The notes under the pieces are model-generated. The model worked only from the letters and a program-made list of their open reading frames with translations. It had not been told where the DNA came from and made no database searches. From an uncultured euryarchaeote (lineage in GTDB: Archaea; Thermoplasmatota; Poseidoniia; Poseidoniales; Thalassarchaeaceae): DNA of 11,003 nt. Position 1 is the first letter of the stretch. The number at the start of each line of letters is the position of its first letter. The position numbers and the translations under genes were made by a program. Below are positions 1-6,089 of the stretch, piece after piece. The stretch is from the NCBI GenBank assembly GCA_937901365.1, contig CALCEF010000187.1, forward strand, positions 1 through 11,003. Direction: 5' to 3'.

Positions 1-720
1 AATGTCGACAACCAAGGTGAAAGAGATGTCAAGGCACCTTGTGGAATTCTACCGGGCAAAACGGACGAGTTGATCATCTTCGGTGGTCACCACGACACGG
101 TCTACAATGGACCGGGAGCCATTGATGATACATCGGGAACTGCCACGGTTCTCGAACTTGCACGACAATTCGCAAACATGGCTGAGAGCAAGGGCGAGCC
201 ATATTACACAATGAAATTCTGCACATGGGGTGGAGAAGAAGAGGGATTGCATGGCTCAAAGGCCTACGTCGCGTCCTACATGGGTCAATTGCAAGAAAAC
301 CTGCGAATCTACATCAACCTCGATATGAATCATGTCGATATCGATCTTGAGAATCGGGGCAATGGTTTGTGGATGTTTGGCAATGATGCGCGTGACATGG
401 AAATTATCAACCAAATCGTGGATCAATTCCGAGATGAGAATCCGATGGGATTGGCTTCCAAGTATGACATCAATACACAGACACTTGATGGTGCAAAGGG
501 AGCAAGTGATGGGATGCCATACAACTCTGACCACGGACCCTTCGTCTATGATATTCAGCAGCAAGATGGAGATGATCGGGGGCGAGCAATCGTCTGTTAT
601 GGTTCAGGCTCTTGGGAATACCACACCTACAAGGATACAATGGATCGATTCAACGAAGAATCTCTTGCAGTGAGTGGAATCATCTATGGCTCATACGCTG
701 CTTGGTTGGCTTGGGGATGA
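1..720 (+). CDS. M28-family zinc aminopeptidase, 5' truncated by window edge
   Basis: The frame is open from base 1, so the gene starts upstream and 239 C-terminal residues are visible. A TTG at 70 exists but is inside the fold and is not a credible start. The M28 co-catalytic di-zinc set is present in order (numbered from base 1): HHD at 30-32 (His30 ligand), the GAIDDTSG block with the bridging Asp near 42, GGEEEGLHGS with catalytic Glu79 and ligand Glu80, INLDMNH with Asp108, the SDHGPF block at 176-181, and WEYHTYKDTMD with the last ligand His208. Family members remove N-terminal residues from peptides, usually outside the cell. A signal peptide cannot be checked because the N-terminus is missing. 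The fold appears complete to its C-terminal helix. The parvulin gene follows after 4 nt. Substrate is unknown. Confidence 0.93.
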   Translation, partial: NVDNQGERDVKAPCGILPGKTDELIIFGGHHDTVYNGPGAIDDTSGTATVLELARQFANMAESKGEPYYTMKFCTWGGEEEGLHGSKAYVASYMGQLQENLRIYINLDMNHVDIDLENRGNGLWMFGNDARDMEIINQIVDQFRDENPMGLASKYDINTQTLDGAKGASDGMPYNSDHGPFVYDIQQQDGDDRGRAIVCYGSGSWEYHTYKDTMDRFNEESLAVSGIIYGSYAAWLAWG

Positions 721-724
721 TACA

Positions 725-1024
725 ATGGCCCTTCGAAGAGCTCATGCCAGCCACATCTTATTGAGGCAGAAATCTGATGCTGTACGAATCCTATCTGAAA
801 TCCAAGAGGCAAAGAAACCACTCAAGATTTTTCAGAAGGCAGCAAAGAAACACAGCAAATGTCCTAGTGGACAGCGCGGTGGAGATCTAGGTTGGTTCCA
901 CGAGCGACAAATGGTTCGAGAATTCAGTGCAGCGTGCTTTGAACAACCGCTCAATGAAGTTGACAGATTTGTCAAAACCGAATTCGGTTATCATCTAATC
1001 TGGGTCCACGAAAGGGACGAATGA
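725..1024 (+). CDS. Parvulin-type peptidyl-prolyl cis-trans isomerase
   Basis: This is a 99-residue, single-domain parvulin (rotamase) that catalyses cis-trans isomerisation of peptidyl-proline bonds. It has the family blocks HASHILL at 7-13 (active-site His10), SKCPSGQRGGDLGWF at 44-58 (active-site Cys46 and the GGDLGWF turn) and FGYHLIWV at 87-94 (second His90). Length matches stand-alone bacterial PpiC-like parvulins of about 92-100 residues. There is no signal peptide or chaperone domain, so it is probably cytoplasmic. The ATG at 725 is preferred over an in-frame ATG at 674, because 674 lies inside the peptidase gene and would add residues before the conserved start. GGGG at 713-716, within the upstream gene, sits 8 nt from the ATG as a possible ribosome binding site. 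Confidence 0.93.
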   Translation: MALRRAHASHILLRQKSDAVRILSEIQEAKKPLKIFQKAAKKHSKCPSGQRGGDLGWFHERQMVREFSAACFEQPLNEVDRFVKTEFGYHLIWVHERDE

Positions 1025-1033
1025 GGTGACAGC

Positions 1034-1402
1034 ATGAGTACGATTGTCGCCGTTGAGGGTTACAAAGTCAAAGGTAAACACGGCGTGTTTGATTATGAGC
1101 GAGAGAAGGATCAACCCTTTGTCGTCAGCATTTGGGTTGTTCTCAAAGAACCTTCAAGCGATGATGATTTGGCTTCAAGTGTCGACTATGGTTTCCTACA
1201 ACGAACTGCGCATGATGTCATTGTTAGCGGGGATTCGGTCAAGATGATGGAGACACTGTGCGACAAAATCATCGAGATCGTCTCAGGTCATCTCAATGTT
1301 GCAGGAGTCAAGATTCGAATTGAGAAGCCGAATGCACCAATGCCTCACAATGGGGGATTGGCGGTGGTCGAGCGGACTTGGCCAGAAGGATTGACCTTCT
1401 AA
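1034..1402 (+). CDS. folB: Dihydroneopterin aldolase (FolB-type)
   Basis: At 122 residues this matches bacterial-type FolB, which converts 7,8-dihydroneopterin to 6-hydroxymethyl-7,8-dihydropterin and glycolaldehyde in folate synthesis. Visible blocks are HGVFDYEREKDQPF at 16-29 (the conserved acidic and Gln-Pro-Phe segment), SVDYGFL at 49-55 (conserved Tyr52), METLCDKI at 72-79 (pterin-binding Glu73) and IEKPNAPMPH at 96-105 (catalytic Lys98). GAGGTGA at 1023-1029 overlaps the parvulin stop and lies 5 nt before the ATG, giving a strong ribosome binding site. Many methanogenic archaea use the unrelated MptD for this step, so a FolB-type enzyme suggests acquisition or retention of a bacterial-style pterin branch. 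The stop abuts the stop of the convergent peroxiredoxin gene. Confidence 0.92.
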   Translation: MSTIVAVEGYKVKGKHGVFDYEREKDQPFVVSIWVVLKEPSSDDDLASSVDYGFLQRTAHDVIVSGDSVKMMETLCDKIIEIVSGHLNVAGVKIRIEKPNAPMPHNGGLAVVERTWPEGLTF

Positions 1403-1867
1403 TCAGGCACCTGCAGCCGCTACAACCGCATCATAGTCTGGCTGAACACCAGGATTTTCACCCACCCATTTCCACATGACGTCGCCGTTCTCATCGACGA
1501 TGAATACGGCTCTCTCACTGGCAGTATATCCAGGCATTCCGGCAAAGTCGTGCAAGGCGACACCATATGCTTCAACCGTTGAACGCGTGTAATCGGATAG
1601 GATCGGGAATGTCAGACCATTCTTCTCAACAAAGGCTGCATTCGAAAAACGTGCATCGACACAAATGCCGAGAACGGCGACACCGGCGTCATTCAATTTT
1701 GAGATGTTTTGCTCAAATGTACACATCTCGGTCGTGCAGATTCCTGTGAAGGCGGCAGGGAAGAAAGCGAGTATCACTTTCTGTCCTTTGTAATCTGAAC
1801 CGCTAACCATGTTGTTGTTGTGATCGAGTAGACTGAAGTCCGGAGCATCATCGCCGACGTTTACCAT
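1403..1867 (-). CDS. Peroxiredoxin, BCP/AhpE-like
   Basis: This 154-residue thioredoxin-fold peroxidase should reduce hydrogen peroxide or organic peroxides. The segment FFPAAFTGICTTEMC at 35-49 holds the Prx signature P-x3-T-x2-C, with peroxidatic Cys44. Cys49 at the C+5 position is where atypical 2-Cys BCP proteins carry the resolving cysteine. Arg118 in SERAVFIVD is the conserved active-site arginine. Cys69 is a third cysteine. The ATG at 1867 is chosen because MVNVGDDAPDFSL matches the usual N-terminus; an in-frame ATG at 1900 would add 11 residues and cannot be excluded. It is divergent from the thioredoxin-like gene at 1921 across 53 nt, suggesting that protein could be its reductant (inference). 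Confidence 0.93.
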   Translation of the reverse strand: MVNVGDDAPDFSLLDHNNNMVSGSDYKGQKVILAFFPAAFTGICTTEMCTFEQNISKLNDAGVAVLGICVDARFSNAAFVEKNGLTFPILSDYTRSTVEAYGVALHDFAGMPGYTASERAVFIVDENGDVMWKWVGENPGVQPDYDAVVAAAGA

Positions 1868-1920
1868 GACTCTGTCGTGTGGCGACCACGCTAAGAACAT
1901 GCGCCCGTTGGCACTAGAAC

Positions 1921-2208
1921 ATGGGGTGGCGAGACATCGTGTCGGCTGAGCTCGGCATTGTGGTCATCACAGCCGATGATTGTCTGCATTGTATCGAATT
2001 GGAAGCCGCCCTGAATGAGCAACCGTTGGATGTCCCCAACCTTTGGATTGAGAAACTGAATGCGGATGAACTCTTTGCGGAGTTTCCCGTATTTGCGGCG
2101 GCTGTAGATGTTCTACCCTTTGTTGGTATTTTTTCACAGGGTGTTGAGAAATCTGTGGTGCGGGCGGCGACACCACAGCGGATTGCAGAAGCCCTTGCTG
2201 AACTCTGA
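1921..2208 (+). CDS. Thioredoxin-fold protein with CLHC active site
   Basis: This 95-residue protein has the outline of a small thioredoxin/glutaredoxin fold. A strand (GIVVITADD, 12-20) leads into Cys21-Leu-His-Cys24 at the start of a helix, and VLPFVGIF at 64-71 supplies the conserved cis-proline (Pro66) opposite the active site. No signal peptide is seen, so a cytoplasmic dithiol-disulfide role is likely. The CLHC dipeptide is unlike the CGPC of classical thioredoxins and the CPYC of glutaredoxins, so subfamily and electron donor are uncertain. It lies divergent to the peroxiredoxin gene, a plausible substrate. The ATG at 1921 has no clear Shine-Dalgarno sequence; its transcript may be leaderless. 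Confidence 0.8.
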   Translation: MGWRDIVSAELGIVVITADDCLHCIELEAALNEQPLDVPNLWIEKLNADELFAEFPVFAAAVDVLPFVGIFSQGVEKSVVRAATPQRIAEALAEL

Positions 2209-2225
2209 GACAGCGATGACTTCAT

Positions 2226-2244
2226 CCGTCCTCATAGAGGACGG
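2226..2244 (+). promoter_or_regulatory. Perfect 8-bp hairpin just upstream of the 2251 start
   Basis: CCGTCCTC (2226-2233) pairs perfectly with GAGGACGG (2237-2244) around an ATA loop. The stem ends 6 nt before the ATG at 2251. The right arm contains GAGG (2237-2240), a plausible ribosome binding site, so the fold could block initiation. No T tract follows, arguing against a terminator. The structure is read from the sequence; the regulatory role is inference. Confidence 0.55.
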
Positions 2245-2250
2245 GGTTGC

Positions 2251-2808
2251 ATGGAGGAGGCGCTGAAGCAGGTTTTCGTTCCCATCGTCGCCACTCCTGG
2301 CGGCGAGAAAACACAGCTCGGCGTATTCTCTACCGAGCAGGATGCGTGGGATGTGATGCGCGCTTTCTTGGCCAAGGCTGGTGCCACCGATGTGGTAAGT
2401 GGTAGTATCATCGCTTGGGAAATCGATTATGTCGGCGAGGAGGGTTCTCTGGAACTCGCAGCCTTTGACCGCAACAATTGTCCAGTTTGTGATGAAATGT
2501 CGTTCTGGGTCGAAGGTGATCAGGAGAAAGCCCGATGCTATTTCCCAAGATGTGGAGCTTGGATTGAACAGAATGCCTACGACCCCAGTCGCTGGGATTG
2601 TGGCTGGCCCGCAGCCAACTGGAACAAGCGCGCTGAGGATTACGAGCAGGCCTACAAGGGGTTGGTTGCGATGCGTGCACAATCGACATCGGCAGGGATG
2701 ACGGGCCGGATGGCCTCACGTGAGGCTTGGTTGGATGAGAAGGACCGAGAGAGGCGGACCATCCAGCAAAAGAAATTCGACGCCATGTCTGATGAAATGA
2801 CTGAGTGA
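2251..2808 (+). CDS. Unknown protein with central zinc-ribbon-like cysteines
   Basis: I do not recognise this 185-residue protein. It is soluble, with no membrane segment. Residues 1-70 look like an alpha/beta domain (VFVPIVATPGG, then a helix rich in Trp and Met, then WEIDY). The centre has CPVC at 77-80 and CYFPRC at 96-101, a C-x2-C...C-x4-C spacing that could bind one zinc as a ribbon. Residues 105-127 are Trp-rich (WIEQ, WDCGWP, NWNK), and the tail from about 128 is charged and helical, ending in a KKFDAMSDEMTE-like segment. It follows the thioredoxin-like gene by 42 nt containing a hairpin, and is followed by a microprotein 4 nt after its stop. A nucleic-acid or protein-binding role is possible but unproven. 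Confidence 0.75.
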   Translation: MEEALKQVFVPIVATPGGEKTQLGVFSTEQDAWDVMRAFLAKAGATDVVSGSIIAWEIDYVGEEGSLELAAFDRNNCPVCDEMSFWVEGDQEKARCYFPRCGAWIEQNAYDPSRWDCGWPAANWNKRAEDYEQAYKGLVAMRAQSTSAGMTGRMASREAWLDEKDRERRTIQQKKFDAMSDEMTE

Positions 2809-2812
2809 TGAC

Positions 2813-2893
2813 ATGGTCGATTGGATTTCAGCCATCATTGCCTCAATATTTGGGGCGGGTGAAACCGTCGATGAAATCCTCGAAGAAGAGTGA
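2813..2893 (+). CDS. 26-residue microprotein, hydrophobic helix with acidic tail
   Basis: ATG at 2813 follows the previous stop (TGA 2806-2808) by 4 nt, the same spacing seen at four other gene junctions here. The product begins MVDWISAIIASIFGAG, a hydrophobic helix of about 14 residues, then ends in an acidic segment, ETVDEILEEE. The helix is short for a full membrane crossing and could lie on a membrane surface or bind a partner. No family is recognised. The main support is junction spacing and the sharp two-part composition. A chance ORF remains possible at this length. Confidence 0.45.
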   Translation: MVDWISAIIASIFGAGETVDEILEEE

Positions 2894-2925
2894 TTCAATA
2901 GAAGAATACGTGGCTAAGGCCCCGA

Positions 2926-4332
2926 TTACTCCTCTTCACCGGATGAGCCCAAGGATTCCGCATACCATGTTTCAAGGTATTCGACCCGACTTTCATCCAG
3001 TCCGAGATTTTTGGCCTGGTGGGCGAGTAATTTTCTCTCGTTTTCAGTGAGGATTCCATCGTCCATCACCATGGAATATGCTTCGAGGTAACTCTGTTCA
3101 TCTTTGGTGAAGGCTTCAGGCATCAAGATGATGACGAGGATGTTGATCGTATTGTAAATCGGTTTGCGCATCACCGTCAGTGGAACACCGACCACCAATG
3201 CACTGGCAACACCACCGTACGGAATGATGCCCTCCAATAACTCCGCGACGACTAGGATACAAATGGCGCCGGTGAAAACGAAAACACCCCAGGACATGCT
3301 TCGACGCAATTGCTCATCGATGCCGAGAATGTCATTCTTGAGAATCGCATAACTGAACATGAATCCTTCAAACATTCCCGTCAATAGAATGCTGAACATG
3401 AATCCGTAGAGACAGTAGAGATAGATTGGCAATAGGTCACCATCAATCGAAGCCAAGTCGGCCAAATTGAAGTCGCCGAACCGGAAAGTCATGTAGACGA
3501 TGGACATGACCAGCAAACCCTTGATTGTCGCTTTTCCAGCAAACCCAATGAACAGTGAGCGTGCTTCATTCGCTTGGTTCTCCATTCCATCTTCTTGATC
3601 GAATCGATTCCATGCGCCACGCATCATGAATGCGGCAACAATGGCGGAAAGCGGAGGAGCGAGAAGCAATAATTTGCCCGCGGGAGAACTCCCTGGTACA
3701 AACCACGAATAGGGGAAGGATTCCTCTGTCTCCACACAACCAGCTTCGATTGGAGGTGAACCGGGGGTCGCAGTTAGAACCACTTCTTCATCAACGGCAT
3801 TGCATTCAATGTGATAGTTGCCACCAAAGGCATCGACAACACTTCCACTTGAAGAGATCAAAGCCGCGATGATGACGGCAGTGAACACCGGAAGGGCCCA
3901 CCACAGATTGTTTCGAATCTTCTCATTGGCCATGAAATCCAACCGCTTGGTTGGATAGAACGAAACCGTTGAGAGATACATAAACAGACACAACAGTGAG
4001 CAGAAATACCACCCGACCCGATAATACTCCATTACAGGTAACATGTCGGCACTGAAGGGATACGAGTTGTACCAAGAGGCCATTACCCGATATCCTTCAG
4101 CGAGCAGAAGAATTGCCATGAAGCGATTTTCGGGCGCGTGACTGCGCGCTTTGAGAATCAGTGCAGCCAAGAAACAGAGGACAATCAGTGTCAAAATCGA
4201 GAGTATGCAAATGATGTAAGTCAGCCCTAAGGTATCTCCTGTCTGGAAATTGATTTGCATAAATTTGTTCCAGTAGTAGGGGAGAATGGGTCCCATGCCG
4301 TCCAGTGCCATCGCAGGTTCGTGGGTCAGCAT
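2926..4332 (-). CDS. Polytopic membrane protein with cytoplasmic C-terminal helical domain
   Basis: This 468-residue protein has about nine or ten hydrophobic segments, roughly at 36-60, 71-88, 105-124, 145-161, 220-237, 262-282, 301-322, 348-366, 374-388 and 396-406. A hydrophilic loop at about 165-215 contains two cysteines (near 177 and 199) and could be extracytoplasmic. After the last helix, about 60 soluble residues include DDGILTENERKLLAHQAKNL, a DG-x-LT-x2-E-x3-L pattern reminiscent of TerB-like helical domains (resemblance only), and the protein ends in SSGEEE. The ATG at 4332 is preferred over an in-frame TTG at 4338, which lies next to the T tract. It is downstream of argS on the same strand by 34 nt containing a hairpin. 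Transport or sensing are both possible; no substrate is evident. Confidence 0.8.
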   Translation of the reverse strand: MLTHEPAMALDGMGPILPYYWNKFMQINFQTGDTLGLTYIICILSILTLIVLCFLAALILKARSHAPENRFMAILLLAEGYRVMASWYNSYPFSADMLPVMEYYRVGWYFCSLLCLFMYLSTVSFYPTKRLDFMANEKIRNNLWWALPVFTAVIIAALISSSGSVVDAFGGNYHIECNAVDEEVVLTATPGSPPIEAGCVETEESFPYSWFVPGSSPAGKLLLLAPPLSAIVAAFMMRGAWNRFDQEDGMENQANEARSLFIGFAGKATIKGLLVMSIVYMTFRFGDFNLADLASIDGDLLPIYLYCLYGFMFSILLTGMFEGFMFSYAILKNDILGIDEQLRRSMSWGVFVFTGAICILVVAELLEGIIPYGGVASALVVGVPLTVMRKPIYNTINILVIILMPEAFTKDEQSYLEAYSMVMDDGILTENERKLLAHQAKNLGLDESRVEYLETWYAESLGSSGEEE

Positions 4333-4336
4333 TCCC

Positions 4337-4357
4337 AAAAACTTACCCTACGGGTAA
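4337..4357 (-). terminator. Hairpin plus T5 between argS and membrane gene
   Basis: Read on the minus strand, TTACCC and GGGTAA form a perfect 6-bp stem around a GTA loop (4357 to 4343), then one G and five T residues (4341-4337). This resembles a weak intrinsic terminator 9 nt after the argS stop. It lies only a few bases before the next start codon, so it could instead attenuate or affect initiation of the membrane protein gene. Archaeal termination depends mainly on T tracts, and five is short. Confidence 0.45.
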
Positions 4358-4366
4358 ATGGACAGA

Positions 4367-6085
4367 TTACATTTCTTCGATGGGAATGATGCCCACCGCT
4401 TCGCAACCGCGCCTTAGATGCTCGCGGGCCAATTCACTCAGGATGAGGTTCTGAACATTGACAACGCCTTCCTCGATGACGTAATTGTCACGGTAGAAGC
4501 GATTGTAATCCACCGCCAGAGCACTCAGCCATGCACAGAAATTGTGTGGTGCACGAGAATCGATGGCCGTCTGCAATTCATCGTTCATGTATGCCATTCT
4601 TCGAACCAAATCTGCAGCGGAACCTGATAGAGCGGATGCATCGAGGCCTTCGGAAAGATCCACGTCACCAACCTTGCGCTGAATCGAGCAAGCCCTTGCA
4701 TGACTATACATGATGAATGGAGCGCTATCCGCTTCTAGACTGAGAGCATCTGACCAACGGAATGTGATGCCTTTCTCAGGTGAGATTCGAGCGATATTGA
4801 ATCGGGTGGCACTGACACCCACAGATTCTGCAATCTCAAGCAATTTTTCCTCGGGCAGATCGGAACGGGCCTCTCGAACTGTTTCCAGCGCACGCGCGCG
4901 AGCCTCATCGAGTAGGTCATCCATGTAGACGACGTTGCCTCTTCGAGTACTCATCTTCCCATCGGCCAATTTTGTAAAGGCATAGAATACAACCTCTGGG
5001 GTTTGTATGCCCAGTTCCTCTAACGCGATTCCCACCTGTTTGGATTGCAATTTGTGGTCTTCACCCAATATATTCAGCAGGTGATTGGAACGTGTCCATT
5101 TGTACTGATGATATGCCAAATCTCGTGTAGCGTATAGGCTGCTTCCATCGCCACGACGATAGTAGAATTGTGTCGACTTACCCTTCACGCCCTTGCTTTC
5201 CAACTCAAGGTAATGGGCACCATTCTCAGCGACCCCGTGAAGTTCGGAAGATTGTAGTTGATCCATCAATACCTCGACGCTACCATCGACAATGAATCTC
5301 GATTCTTTGGTGAATGTATCGAACGCGATGCCCATTCGACCCAAAGTGTCCAACATCCCATCAAGAACGGGTTGGTATGCTGCTTCGAACCGATTCAGGA
5401 TGTCTTCATCGGCCTCCTCGCTCTTCTGAACCAATTCGGTGACGCCTGAGTCGACCGCTGGATCTTGAGCTTTCAGCAGATTGGCTGCTTGGTACCAAAG
5501 AACTCTGGCGTGATCCTCTTTGTCAGAATGTGGAGATTCTTCAATTGGAATCTCACCCTCTGCGAGAAGTGCTCTAACTTGTTCATCATCAAGATTCTCC
5601 AAGGCCCAACACAGAATCCCAACTTGCTTGCCCATGTCATCGACATAGTATTCGGCGGTTACATCGTACCCTGCAGCACGATGCATGCGTACGAATGTAT
5701 CGCCAAGGACCGCATTTCTCGCACGACCTACGTGGAACGGACCATTGGGGTTGGCGGAAGTGTGCTCGATCATGATTGATTCCTTCGGTTCTGGTTCCTT
5801 CGACAATTGCGCCGATAGCCATTCCATTGAGGCTCGAATGTTGACGTAAGGACCTACTGCAATCGTTTCGCCAATCTCCAATTGCAATGCATCGGCGATT
5901 TGTTGGGCGGCTTCATCGGGTGAGCAACCCAGTTGCTTGGCGAACGGGAAGCAAGGAAGTGCTAGGTCACCCTGGCTGGCTTCTTTTGAACGTGAAAGCA
6001 TGTTTTTCCAAAAATCACCTTGGATGCCAACAGAGGCCATGGCTGATTCCAGAGATGGTAGGACTTCGTCAATCAATGCCTGCAT
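4367..6085 (-). CDS. argS: Arginyl-tRNA synthetase
   Basis: This 572-residue class I synthetase charges tRNA-Arg with arginine. The N-terminal additional domain (about 1-90) is followed by EHTSANPNGPFHVGRARNA at about 107-125, the ArgRS signature containing the HIGH-equivalent HVGR (118-121). YYVDDMGKQ (about 146-154) and DGSSLYATRDLAYH (about 313-326) are core catalytic segments, and KMSTR (377-381) is the KMSKS loop. The C-terminal third is the helical anticodon-binding DALR-type domain. The second His of HIGH is Arg; I recall the same HVGRARN form in haloarchaeal ArgRS, so this is probably lineage-typical. ATG 6085 is chosen over an upstream in-frame codon at 6130 because it sits 4 nt after the aRF1 stop, with GGAG (6097-6094) 8 nt upstream. 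Confidence 0.97.
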   Translation of the reverse strand: MQALIDEVLPSLESAMASVGIQGDFWKNMLSRSKEASQGDLALPCFPFAKQLGCSPDEAAQQIADALQLEIGETIAVGPYVNIRASMEWLSAQLSKEPEPKESIMIEHTSANPNGPFHVGRARNAVLGDTFVRMHRAAGYDVTAEYYVDDMGKQVGILCWALENLDDEQVRALLAEGEIPIEESPHSDKEDHARVLWYQAANLLKAQDPAVDSGVTELVQKSEEADEDILNRFEAAYQPVLDGMLDTLGRMGIAFDTFTKESRFIVDGSVEVLMDQLQSSELHGVAENGAHYLELESKGVKGKSTQFYYRRGDGSSLYATRDLAYHQYKWTRSNHLLNILGEDHKLQSKQVGIALEELGIQTPEVVFYAFTKLADGKMSTRRGNVVYMDDLLDEARARALETVREARSDLPEEKLLEIAESVGVSATRFNIARISPEKGITFRWSDALSLEADSAPFIMYSHARACSIQRKVGDVDLSEGLDASALSGSAADLVRRMAYMNDELQTAIDSRAPHNFCAWLSALAVDYNRFYRDNYVIEEGVVNVQNLILSELAREHLRRGCEAVGIIPIEEM

Positions 6086-6089
6086 TCGA

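Noticed and set aside
1868..1920. TATA/BRE promoter elements in the divergent peroxiredoxin/thioredoxin spacer
   Set aside because: Only weak A/T-rich bits (around 1890-1897) were seen, with no convincing box on either strand; the same holds for the spacers at 7344-7446 and 10349-10450.
2134..2682. 182-residue open frame on the minus strand opposite the zinc-ribbon-like gene
   Set aside because: It is antisense to two well-supported plus-strand genes, has no recognisable domain and has low-complexity composition typical of a shadow frame.
2894..2925. GGC-TAAG-GCC mini-hairpin between convergent genes
   Set aside because: A 3-bp stem is too short to be meaningful and no T tract follows.
2805..3050. 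81-residue plus-strand frame starting at 2805
   Set aside because: It runs antisense into the conserved tail of the membrane protein. The frame starting at 2813 fits the junction spacing better and ends before the convergent gene.
4336..4338. TTG as the start of the membrane protein
   Set aside because: An ATG two codons downstream (4332) is the simpler start, and the TTG overlaps the T tract after the hairpin.
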